A DNA stretch of 64,000 nt from PALSA-911 sp963743035 (GTDB lineage: Bacteria > Pseudomonadota > Alphaproteobacteria > Acetobacterales > Acetobacteraceae), in contig CAVUOB010000007.1 in the NCBI GenBank assembly GCA_963743035.1, positions 1 through 64,000 of the forward strand, read 5' to 3'. A program made the translations under genes and the position numbers. Under the pieces are notes generated by a model that was given only the letters and a program-made list of their open reading frames with translations, made no database searches and was not told the origin of the DNA. Of this stretch, positions 56,175 through 64,000 are shown piece after piece; the first letter of the stretch is position 1; each line of letters begins with the position of its first letter.

Positions 56175-58460
56175 TCACCGGGATCCGGGCCGCTTTCCCG
56201 CTGTGGCTTTCTTGCCCGCGCCCCTGGCGGTGGGCTTCGCTCCCGCCCGCCGGCCCGCATTCGCCCTGGCGGCATCGTCCGGCACGCCCTGGAGGATGTG
56301 GAACACCAGGCCGCCGGTGATCGGGCTGGCTTCGGACAGGCGGACCTCCACTTCCTGCGCCAGGCGGAATACCAGGCGGGTTCGGCGACCGGAAAGCGTG
56401 CGTGTGGCTTCGTCTAGCATCCAGAAATCGTCGGGCAGCGAGGAGGTCGGCACGATGCCGTTTGCGCCACTGCCGGCAACTGTGACGAAAAGACCGAAGC
56501 GCGTCACGCCGGAAATACGCGCGGCGAACACCGAACCGACCTTATCGGTCATGAATGCCGCCAAATAACGATCCGTGGCGTCGCGTTCGGCCAAAGCGGC
56601 GCGTCTTTCGGTGGCGGTTATGTGTTCGCCGGCGTCGGGAAAGCGGGCAGCTTCCTCCTGCGCCAGCCCGTCGGCGCCGAGTCGCAGGCCGCGGATCAGG
56701 GCGCGGTGGACCAGCAGGTCGGCGTAGCGGCGGATCGGGCTGGTGAAATGCGCGTAGGCCTGCAGCGCGAGGCCGAAATGGCCGATATTCTCCGGCGCGT
56801 AGGCGGCCTGGGACTGGCTGCGCAGCATGACCTCGTTGACCAGCGGCGCGTGCTCGGTGTCGGCGACGCGTTTCAGCACATGGTCGAGGTCGCGCGGATG
56901 GAGCTGGTTGCCCGGCGGCAGGCTGATGTCGAAGCCGCGCAGGAACATGCGCAGCGCCTCCAGCTTTTCTTCGCTCGGCGGGGCGTGCACGCGGTACATG
57001 CAGGGCTGGTGCAGGCGTTCGAGTTCCTCGGCGGCGGCGACATTGGCCAGCACCATGAATTCCTCGATCAGGCGGTGGCTGTCCAGGCGCGGGCGGGGCA
57101 CGACGGCATCGACATGGCCGTCCGCGTTCAGCAGCACCTTGCGCTCGGGCAGGTCGAGGTCGAGCGTGCCGCGCGCCGTGCGGGCGGCGAGCAGGGCGCG
57201 GAAGGCGGCGTAGAGCGTCGCCAGCTGGCCGGGGGCAAGGTTGAGCGGGTCGCCCGCATCCTGGGCCTGCTGCACCTGTTCATAGGTCAGGCGGGCCGCG
57301 CTCTTCATCAGGCCGCGGCCGAACCGGTGCGCGGTCTTGCGGCCGTCCGCGCCGATCCGCAATTCGACGAACAGGCAGCCGCGTTCCTCGTCCGGACGCA
57401 GGCTGCACCAGCCGTTGGACAGCGCCTCCGGCAGCATGGGAACGACGCGGTCGGGAAAGTAGCAGCTGTTGCCGCGGGTGCGCGCGGAGCGGTCCAGCGC
57501 GCTGTCGGGGCGGACATAATGGGCGACGTCGGCGATGGCGACGATCAGGCGGAAGCCGGCGCCATCCGGTTCGGCATAGACGGCGTCGTCGAAATCGCGT
57601 GCGTCCTCGCCGTCGATGGTGACCAGCGGGATTTCGCGCAGGTCTGTGCGGCCGCCGAGCGGGGCGGCGCGGGCGCGCTCGGCCTCGGCCACCGCTTCGG
57701 GCGGGAATTCGGTGGGGATGTCGTGGGTGTGGATGCAGACCAGGCTGATCGACCGGGCATCGCCCATCGGCCCCAGGCGCTCGATGACCCGTGCCGGCTT
57801 CAATCCGTAGCCGGCATGCGGCAGCGGGGCGGCGAGCACGATCTCGCCGGCCTCCGCGCCGCCATCCTCGCCGGCGGGGACGACCCATTCGGCCTTCGAA
57901 CGGCGGTCGGTGGGGATGATGCGTCCGGCCGGCATGCCCGGGCGGAACACGCCGATGACGCGGCCGGGGGCATCGGTCAGGCGCTTCAGCGTGCGGCCCT
58001 CGTAGCGGCCGGGGCCGATCGGCTTCAGCCGGGCCATGACGCGCTCGCCGGGCGCCAGCGCCGGGCGGCCGCGGGCTTCGGCGGCCATGACGATGAACGG
58101 CGGCGGCCCGTCGCCGGTCCAGCCGACCGGGCGGGCGATGGCGTCGCCGTCGGGATCGGTGCCGGTGATCTGCACCACCATCGCCTCCGGCAGCGTGCCT
58201 GGCGTGCGGAAGCGCCGCGCGCCGGCGGCGGCCAGCGTGCCCTCGCGCTCCAGGCCCTTCAGCAGGTCGCGCAATTCGGGCTTGCGGGCGGGATCGATGC
58301 CGAAGGCGCGGGCGATCTCGCGCTTGCCGACGCGGCCGGGAGTGTCGCGGATGAAGTTGCGGATCTCTTCGCGCGTGGGCAGCTCGCGGGGCGCTTTGGG
58401 CGTGGCAGGGGGTGTGGCGGGGCGCTTGGATTTGCCGGGCTTGGAGATCCGCCGGGCCAT
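56175..58460 (-). CDS. rnr: Ribonuclease R
   Basis: A 761-aa 3'-5' exoribonuclease. A basic helical N-terminal region and winged-helix-like part (REEIRNFIRDTPGRVGKREIARAFGID) precede cold-shock domains, then the RNB domain with the metal-binding acids in TIDGEDARDFDDAVYAEPDG and the RGNSCYFPDRVVPMLPEALSNG segment, and a C-terminal S1 domain (VGSVFAARISGVTRFGLFVTV). ATG 58,460 (MARRISKPGK) is the start: it lies 1 bp after the true TopA stop. Because of an indel in topA, the frame is open upstream and appears to be a fusion. Confidence 0.93.
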   Translation of the reverse strand: MARRISKPGKSKRPATPPATPKAPRELPTREEIRNFIRDTPGRVGKREIARAFGIDPARKPELRDLLKGLEREGTLAAAGARRFRTPGTLPEAMVVQITGTDPDGDAIARPVGWTGDGPPPFIVMAAEARGRPALAPGERVMARLKPIGPGRYEGRTLKRLTDAPGRVIGVFRPGMPAGRIIPTDRRSKAEWVVPAGEDGGAEAGEIVLAAPLPHAGYGLKPARVIERLGPMGDARSISLVCIHTHDIPTEFPPEAVAEAERARAAPLGGRTDLREIPLVTIDGEDARDFDDAVYAEPDGAGFRLIVAIADVAHYVRPDSALDRSARTRGNSCYFPDRVVPMLPEALSNGWCSLRPDEERGCLFVELRIGADGRKTAHRFGRGLMKSAARLTYEQVQQAQDAGDPLNLAPGQLATLYAAFRALLAARTARGTLDLDLPERKVLLNADGHVDAVVPRPRLDSHRLIEEFMVLANVAAAEELERLHQPCMYRVHAPPSEEKLEALRMFLRGFDISLPPGNQLHPRDLDHVLKRVADTEHAPLVNEVMLRSQSQAAYAPENIGHFGLALQAYAHFTSPIRRYADLLVHRALIRGLRLGADGLAQEEAARFPDAGEHITATERRAALAERDATDRYLAAFMTDKVGSVFAARISGVTRFGLFVTVAGSGANGIVPTSSLPDDFWMLDEATRTLSGRRTRLVFRLAQEVEVRLSEASPITGGLVFHILQGVPDDAARANAGRRAGAKPTARGAGKKATAGKRPGSR

Positions 58461-58461
58461 T

Positions 58462-61196
58462 TCAGTCCGCTGCCTTGCGCCTTGCGGGCGCCCGGGCAGC
58501 GGCGGCCGCGGCGGCGGCGACCTTCTTGCCGGCGGGCTTCTTCGCCGCCGGCTTCTTGGCGGGGGCCTTCTTGCCGGCGCCTTTTTGGCTGCCGCCGGCG
58601 CGATGTCCGCTGCCTCGCCGTTGGCGGTCTTCGTCTTCACACCGTTGGCCTTGCCGGCCTTGCCGCGCTTGGCGCCGCCCTTCGGTTTCAGCTGCTTGCC
58701 CTTCTCGGCCAGCAGCGCGACCGCCTCCTCCAGCGTGATGTCTTCCATCGCCACGCCGCGCGGCAGGTTGGCCACGGTCTTGTCGTGCTGGACATAGGGG
58801 CCGAAGCGGCCTTTGCGGACCGTGATCGGCTGCTGGTCCTTCGGATGCTCGCCCAGCGCGCGGACCGAGGCCAGCTTCTTCGCCAGCAGGTCCACCGCGC
58901 GATTGAGGCCGACCGCCAGCACGTCGTCGTCCTTGTCCAGCGAGCCAAACACCGTGCCCATGCGCACATAGGGACCGAATCGGCCGATGCCGGCCTCGAT
59001 CTTTTCCTTGGTTTCCGGATGCAGGCCGATCACCCGCGGCAGGGACAGCAGGCCGATCGCCTGTTCCAGCGTGATGGTGTCGCCCTCCACGCCCTTGGGC
59101 AGCGAGGTGCGGCGTGGCTTCACCTTCTTGTCCTCGCCGTTCTCGCCCTGCTGGACGTAGAGCCCGTACGGGCCGCGGCGGACGGTGATCTCCTCGCCGG
59201 TCTCGGGGTGGTGGCCGAGGACCCGCATCCCCTCCTTCAGCGTGTCGCCGCCCTCCTCGCCGTTATCCATGGCCAGGCGGCGGGTGAACTGGCAGGTCGG
59301 GTAGTTGGAGCAGCCGATGAAGCTGCCGTAGCGGCCGAGCTTCAGCCCGAGCCGGCCGGTGCCGCAGGCGGCGCAGAGCCGCGGGTCGCTGCCGTCCGCG
59401 CGGGCGGGGAAGAAATGTTCGCCGAGGTCGAGGTCGAGCGCGTTGATCACGTCGGTGATCTTCAGCTCCTTGGTTTCCTCGATCGCCTTGGAGAAATCGG
59501 CCCAGAAGGCGCGCATCACCTCCCTCCAATCGGCGGTGCCGCCGGCGATGTCGTCGAGCCGTTCCTCCAGCCCGGCGGTGAAGCCGGTATCCACGTAGCG
59601 CTCGAAGAAGCTGGTCAGGAAGGCGGTGACCAGCCGGCCGCGGTCCTCCGGCACGAAGCGTTTCTTGTCCAGGCGGACATAGTTGCGGTCCTGCAGCACG
59701 GTCAGGATCGAGGCATAGGTGGAGGGGCGGCCGATGCCGAGCTCCTCCATCTTCTTCACCAGGCTGGCCTCGGAATAGCGCGGCGGCGGCTGGGTGAAAT
59801 GCTGCAGCGCGCTGACCTCGCCGCGGCGCAGCGGATCGCGCTCCGCCATCGGCGGCAGCATCCTGCTGTCGTCTTCCTCGGCCTTCTTGCCCTCGGCGTC
59901 CTCGTCGGTATCCTCGCGGTACAGCTTCAGGAAGCCGTCGAAGGCGACGATGGAACCGGTGGCGCGCAGCGTCTGGCCCTTATGGTCGACGACATCGACG
60001 CTGACCTGGTCGAGCTCGGCGGACTGCATCTGCGAGGCGACGGCGCGTTTCCAGACCAGCTCGTACAGCCGCCGCTGGTCGGGGTTCAGATACCGGGCGA
60101 CACTGTCGGGCGTGCGGGCGACGTCGGTCGGGCGGATCGCCTCATGCGCTTCCTGCGCGTTTTTGGCGCGGGAGGTGTATTCGCGCGGCGTGGCCGGGAT
60201 GTAGTCGTCGCCATAGGCGGATTGGACATGGTCGCGGATCGACAGCACTGCCTCGCGCGCCATCTGCACGCCGTCGGTACGCATATAGGTGATCAGGCCG
60301 GTGGTCTCGCCGTCGAGCTCCACGCCTTCGTATAATTGCTGCGCCAGGCGCATGGTCTGCTGCGCGCCGAAGCCGAGTTTGCGCGATGCTTCCTGCTGCA
60401 GCGTGGACGTGGTGAACGGCGCGGGCGGGTTGCGTTTGACGCGCTTCCTTTCGACCGCGCCGACGCTGAACTCGCCGGCTTCGACCGCCCGCTTGGCGGC
60501 GAGTGCCAGCGCCTCGTTCGACAGGTCGAACTGGTCGAGCTTCTTGCCGTTCAGATGGGTCAGCCGGGCCGTAAACGGCGCGCCGCCGGGGGTCGTGAAC
60601 AGCGCCTCGACGGTCCAGTATTCGCGGGCGCGGAAGGCCTCGATCTCGGCTTCGCGCTCGCAGATCAGGCGCAGCGCCACGGACTGGACGCGCCCGGCCG
60701 AGCGGGAGCCGGGCAGCTTTCGCCACAGCACCGGGGAAAGCGTGAAGCCGACGAGGTAGTCGAGCGCCCGGCGGGCCAGGTAGGCCTCGATCAGCGGCTG
60801 GTCGAGCTCGCGCGGATGGGCCATGGCCGTCTTCACGGCGCTGCGGGTGATCTCGTTGAAGGTGACGCGGTGGACCTGCACCCCCGTCAGCGCGTGCTTC
60901 TCCGCCAGCATGTCGCGGACATGCCAGGAGATCGCCTCGCCCTCGCGGTCCGGGTCGGTGGCGAGGTACAGCGTCTTGGCGCCCTTCAGCGCCTTGGCGA
61001 TGGCCGTGACCTGGCGGTTGCCGCGGTCATCGGCTTCCCAGTCCATCGCGAAATCCTGGTCCGGCCGGACCGAGCCGTCCTTGGGCGGAAGGTCGCGCAC
61101 ATGGCCAAAGCTGGCCAGCACGGTGAAATTCCCGTCCAGGTACTTGCTGATGGTCTTTGCCTTGGAAGGCGATTCTACGACGACAACGTCAGTCAT
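58462..61196 (-). CDS. topA: DNA topoisomerase I (one -1 frameshift in the tail)
   Basis: Type IA topoisomerase, about 911 aa. Toprim VVVESPSKAKTISKYL and TDPDREGEAISWH; active-site Tyr in GLITYMRTDGVQMA; one four-Cys zinc finger CAACGTGRLGLKLGRYGSFIGC; then three TopA repeats (ITVRRGPYGLYVQ, IGRFGPYVRMG, ITVRKGRFGPYVQ). The tail should be Lys/Ala-rich (KKAPAKKPAAKKPAGKKVAAAAA) ending at TGA 58,462-58,464, but an A run (T5 on the plus strand, 58,582-58,586) is one base short, which pushes translation out of frame and into rnr. The missing base most likely is a sequencing error. Confidence 0.94.
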
Positions 61197-61268
61197 TCGA
61201 TCTCGCTAAAGGGGGCTCGCTCAGGGGGCTCGCTTGGGTTCCGTTCGGCCGCTTTCGGCGCCCGATAG

Positions 61269-62462
61269 TCAGTTGGAGAGCAGTGCGACCCGGTTTCCCG
61301 GCAGGGCCTCGACCCGGCCGGCGAGCTCTAATTCCAGCAGTACCGCCATGACAGCAGCGGCAGAGAACTGGCAGCGACGGATTAGATCGTCAACCAAGGA
61401 CGGTGAAGGCCCTAATAATTCAATGATTTGCGAGTGGGCCCGGCGCAGCTCGGCCGGGGATTCCTGTGGTTCGGCAGCGTTCGGATCCGGTTCGGACAGC
61501 CCACCGGGGTGCGCATATGGGGTCGCGAAGGCCGGATCGGAAGTGCGTCCTTCGGCGAATAGCGGGTCGCGCGCGATCCCCTGGCGGGACGGATGGTCGG
61601 GCAGGTTGGCCAGCACGTCGGCGGCGCTCTCGGTCAGTTGCGCGCCCTGGCGGATCAGGTCGTTGGAGCCGCGGGCGCGGGGGTCGAGCGGCGAGCCGGG
61701 CACGGCGAACAGCTCCCGCCCGTGCTCCTGGGCCAGCCGGGCGGTGATCAGGCTGCCGGAGCGCAACGCCGCCTCCACCACCACTACGCCCAGCGACAGG
61801 CCGGCGATGATGCGGTTGCGGCGGGGGAAATGGCGTGCCTGGGGCGCGGTGCCGAGCGGCGCCTCGGCAATGACCGCGCCGGCCTCGGCGATGCGGGCCT
61901 GCAAATCGTCATGCTCGGGCGGGTAGGGGACATTGAGGCCGCCGGCGATGGCCGCGATGGTTTTCCCACCCGCCGTGCTGGCCGCCAATGCGCCGCGATG
62001 GGCGGCAGCGTCGATGCCCCGCGCCAGGCCGGACACCACCACGAGCCCGGCATCCGCCAGCTCCCGGCCCAGGGTCTCCGCCATGCGCTGGCCGTTGGCC
62101 GAGGCGTTGCGCGCGCCGACCAAGGCGATCGCCCGCTGCCGGAGGCAGGCGAGGTCACCCTGCACGGCGATGACCGGCGGCGCGTCATCCAGCAAGGCGA
62201 GCAGCGGGGGATAGGCGGGCGTGTCCAGGAACACCAGCCGGGCGCCGCGCCGGTGCAACTGGTCGATCTCGCGCTGCAGCGCGGCGGCGGAGGGAATGGA
62301 AGGTCCGCTGGTCCGCCCGCCCGCCTGGGCGAGGCCGGGCAGGGCGTCGAGCGCCTCGGCGGCGCTGACGTAGCGGCGCAGCAGGCGCCGATAGGTGACG
62401 GGGCCGACGCCCTCGGTGCGGGCCAGGCGGAAGCGGTCGATGCTGTCGGCGGGGGGCGTCAT
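61269..62462 (-). CDS. dprA: DNA-processing protein DprA
   Basis: A 397-aa protein that binds incoming single-stranded DNA and loads RecA in transformation. SAM-like N-terminus (FRLARTEGVGPVTYRRLLRRY), then the Rossmann-like fold with ALVGARNASANGQRMAETLGRELA, SGLARGIDAAAHRGAL, GGLNVPYPPEHDDL and FPRRNRIIAGLS; a C-terminal winged helix (PSLVDDLIRRCQFSAAAVMAVLLELELAGRVEALPG). ATG 62,462 is preferred; the upstream in-frame extension is proline-rich and lacks conservation. Confidence 0.92.
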   Translation of the reverse strand: MTPPADSIDRFRLARTEGVGPVTYRRLLRRYVSAAEALDALPGLAQAGGRTSGPSIPSAAALQREIDQLHRRGARLVFLDTPAYPPLLALLDDAPPVIAVQGDLACLRQRAIALVGARNASANGQRMAETLGRELADAGLVVVSGLARGIDAAAHRGALAASTAGGKTIAAIAGGLNVPYPPEHDDLQARIAEAGAVIAEAPLGTAPQARHFPRRNRIIAGLSLGVVVVEAALRSGSLITARLAQEHGRELFAVPGSPLDPRARGSNDLIRQGAQLTESAADVLANLPDHPSRQGIARDPLFAEGRTSDPAFATPYAHPGGLSEPDPNAAEPQESPAELRRAHSQIIELLGPSPSLVDDLIRRCQFSAAAVMAVLLELELAGRVEALPGNRVALLSN

Positions 62463-62679
62463 GCCGGTGGGCCCTGGACCTGGCGGTTCGAAGGAAGGCG
62501 GGTCCCGCGCATCACCGGGTGCCGAAGCGATTGCGGAGGTAACTGCTCCGCCTTCATGCATCGGCAACGAAGTCGCGGTCAAGGCATACCGTTCTGCGGG
62601 CGGATGGAGCCCGCGTGGCGGCATACGGTTTGCTTGCCCCGTGATGAAGCCAACAACCTATCGTAAGGAAGAGCGGAAT

Positions 62680-63318
62680 ATGGTCGATATTTATGTGCAG
62701 CGCGGTTATGGCAGCCGCCCCCTGGGTTTCGGCGCCAAGCCCGGCCTGGTCGTGGTCGATTTCCAGCGCGGCTTCATCGACCCGGAGTTCCCGATGGGCG
62801 GGGCGCCGATGGTCGAGGCGGCGGTGCGGAACACCGTGCCGCTGATCGAGGCAGCGAAGCGCGCCGGCCTGCCTGTCATTGCCTGCGTGAACGGCTATGA
62901 CAGCCCGCGCGCCGCGCCGCACTGGAAGGCGGAGCCGGTGTTCGACCTGCTGCGCGGCTCACCGCTGGTCGAGCTCGATCCCCGCATCGCCGCGGCCGGG
63001 CCGGACGTGCTGCTGATGAAATCCGCGCCGTCGATCTTCTTTGCCACGCCGGCGGCGGCGATCCTGACCAAGGAGCGGGTGGACACGGTGATCGTCACCG
63101 GCTGCATCACGTCCGGCTGTGTGCGCGCCAGCGTGATCGATGCGTTCTCCCTCGGCTTTCGCGTCATGGTCCCGCATGACTGCGTGGGCGACCATGACCG
63201 GACGGCGCATGAGCAGAACCTGAAGGATGTGGAGCGGCGCTACGCCGACGTGATCGACCGCGATGCCGCCATCGCCGCCATCGAGGATTGGCGGGCGCGC
63301 AACGACCGGGTGGACTGA
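62680..63318 (+). CDS. Isochorismatase-family cysteine hydrolase
   Basis: A 212-aa hydrolase with the family triad: Asp in LVVVDFQRGF, Lys in LLMKSAPSIF and Cys in TVIVTGCITSGCVRASVIDAFSLGF. The cis-peptide motif TGC-TSGCVR suggests N-carbamoylsarcosine amidase or maleamate amidase-like activity, but the substrate is unknown. AAGGAAG lies 7 nt before ATG 62,680. It is divergent from dprA and convergent with plsY. Confidence 0.88.
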   Translation: MVDIYVQRGYGSRPLGFGAKPGLVVVDFQRGFIDPEFPMGGAPMVEAAVRNTVPLIEAAKRAGLPVIACVNGYDSPRAAPHWKAEPVFDLLRGSPLVELDPRIAAAGPDVLLMKSAPSIFFATPAAAILTKERVDTVIVTGCITSGCVRASVIDAFSLGFRVMVPHDCVGDHDRTAHEQNLKDVERRYADVIDRDAAIAAIEDWRARNDRVD

Positions 63319-63344
63319 CCGGGCGCAGGGGCGATTGCCGGATT

Positions 63345-63962
63345 TCAGGTCTTCTGCCCGATCCGCGGCTCGGTGCCCGCGATCAGGCGGGCGATGTTGG
63401 CGTGGTGGCGGATGAACACCAGCGCCGCCACGGCCAGCGCCAGCAGCGCGACGTCGCGCCCGGCGATGAAATAGGCCAGCACCGGGGCGAGGGCGAAGGA
63501 GGTCAGCGCCGCGGCCGAGGAGATTTTTACCAGCTTGGCCATGACCAGCCAGACCGCCCCGGCCAGCAGGCCGGCGGGCCAGGAGGCGGCGATCAGCACG
63601 CCGTAGCCGGTGGCGACGCCCTTGCCGCCGCGGAAGCCGAGCCAGACCGGGAACATATGGCCGAGCACGGCAGCGAGTCCGGCCAGCAAAGCGGAGGTTT
63701 CGTCGCCGCAGCCGCGGGCCAGCAGCACGGCGGCGGCGCCCTTGGCGGCGTCCAGCAGCAGGGTGGCGGCGGCGAGCTTCCTGTTGCCGGTGCGCAGCAC
63801 ATTGGTGGCGCCGATATTGCCCGACCCGATCTTGCGCACGTCCCCCAACCCGGCGGCGCGCGTCAGCAGCAGGCCGAACGGAATGGAGCCGAGCAGGTAG
63901 CCCCCCAATGCCCATAAAAACGGCCAGAAAAGCGCCCCGGAAAGCGTGGGCAGCGCCGCCAC
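63345..63962 (-). CDS. plsY: Acyl-phosphate glycerol-3-phosphate acyltransferase
   Basis: A 205-aa membrane enzyme that acylates glycerol-3-phosphate from acyl-phosphate, the first step of phospholipid synthesis. Motif 1 GSIPFGLLL, motif 2 KIGSGNIGATNVLR and motif 3 FRGGKGVATGYG are complete, with five predicted transmembrane segments. The start is GTG 63,962, overlapping the stop of the upstream gene by one base. Confidence 0.95.
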   Translation of the reverse strand: MAALPTLSGALFWPFLWALGGYLLGSIPFGLLLTRAAGLGDVRKIGSGNIGATNVLRTGNRKLAAATLLLDAAKGAAAVLLARGCGDETSALLAGLAAVLGHMFPVWLGFRGGKGVATGYGVLIAASWPAGLLAGAVWLVMAKLVKISSAAALTSFALAPVLAYFIAGRDVALLALAVAALVFIRHHANIARLIAGTEPRIGQKT

Positions 63963-64000
63963 TAGAAGACCCGCCTGCCGGCTTTCCAGGTGCCAAGCAC
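63962..64000 (-). CDS. C-terminal codons of an upstream gene, possibly dihydroorotase
   Basis: The minus strand at the window edge encodes VLGTWKAGRRVF followed by TAG 63,962-63,964. The GTWKAGR.VF ending is like that of amidohydrolases such as PyrC, and pyrC next to plsY is a known alphaproteobacterial order, but 12 residues do not prove it. Confidence 0.45.
   Translation of the reverse strand: MLGTWKAGRRVF

Noticed and set aside
56622..60335. 1,237-aa plus-strand frame opposite rnr and topA
   Set aside because: Shadow of two conserved enzymes; no recognisable domain.

Overview
The window comes from a high-GC alphaproteobacterial chromosome, most likely a member of the Acetobacteraceae (Rhodospirillales). 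Pointers are the folP-glmM-thiD order, hisZ, an RpoH-type sigma factor, Hint-domain proteins, and the plsY-dprA-topA-rnr block. This is inferred from gene content only; no 16S gene is present.

Layout. 1-6.3 kb: end of folP, glmM, thiD, a PhzF-family gene, serC and serA. 6.4-11.6 kb: an RsbW-type kinase-like protein, a lone PEP-CTERM protein, a luciferase-like oxidoreductase, and an SGNH/MBOAT O-acylation pair. 11.7-19.6 kb: hisZ, purA, a pseudokinase plus membrane-protein pair, rpoH, rluD and a small membrane protein. At 19,680 lies tRNA-Glu(CTC), and its 3' end begins a 9.16-kb genomic island bounded by a 17-bp direct repeat (19,739-19,755 and 28,883-28,899).

The island carries a large tyrosine integrase next to the tRNA, two small membrane proteins, and a second (frameshifted) tyrosine recombinase. 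The recombinase overlaps a probable HUH-type replication protein. A perfect 15-5-15 palindrome sits at that junction, and three iteron-like repeats with a 20-bp period span the start of the rep gene. The rest is a decayed hsdM split by an IS630-family element with an A7 frameshift site, a glycosyltransferase, and an IS256 remnant. This integrated-plasmid-like module is the most unusual part of the window.

29.3-40.1 kb holds one nitrogen-acquisition operon: a good sigma-54 promoter, then urtABCDE (urea ABC importer) and ureDABCEFG (urease and nickel-loading factors), genes tightly overlapped. Almost every gene there is broken by single-base indels, nearly all insertions, while protein sequence and active-site residues stay intact. 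This looks like local sequence error more than decay, but that is not proven.

40.2-64 kb: a small ORF and an IS3 remnant, a HAD hydrolase, an EamA exporter, a DUF302 protein, isocitrate lyase, a PanE-like reductase, cydDC with a candidate FNR/FixK box, a Hint-domain protein, a 1,022-aa beta-helix protein, an S41 protease, rnr, topA, dprA, an isochorismatase-family hydrolase, plsY, and the last codons of a further gene. The apparent 1,673-aa TopA-RNase R fusion is explained by one missing base in the lysine-rich TopA tail; the two genes are really 1 bp apart.
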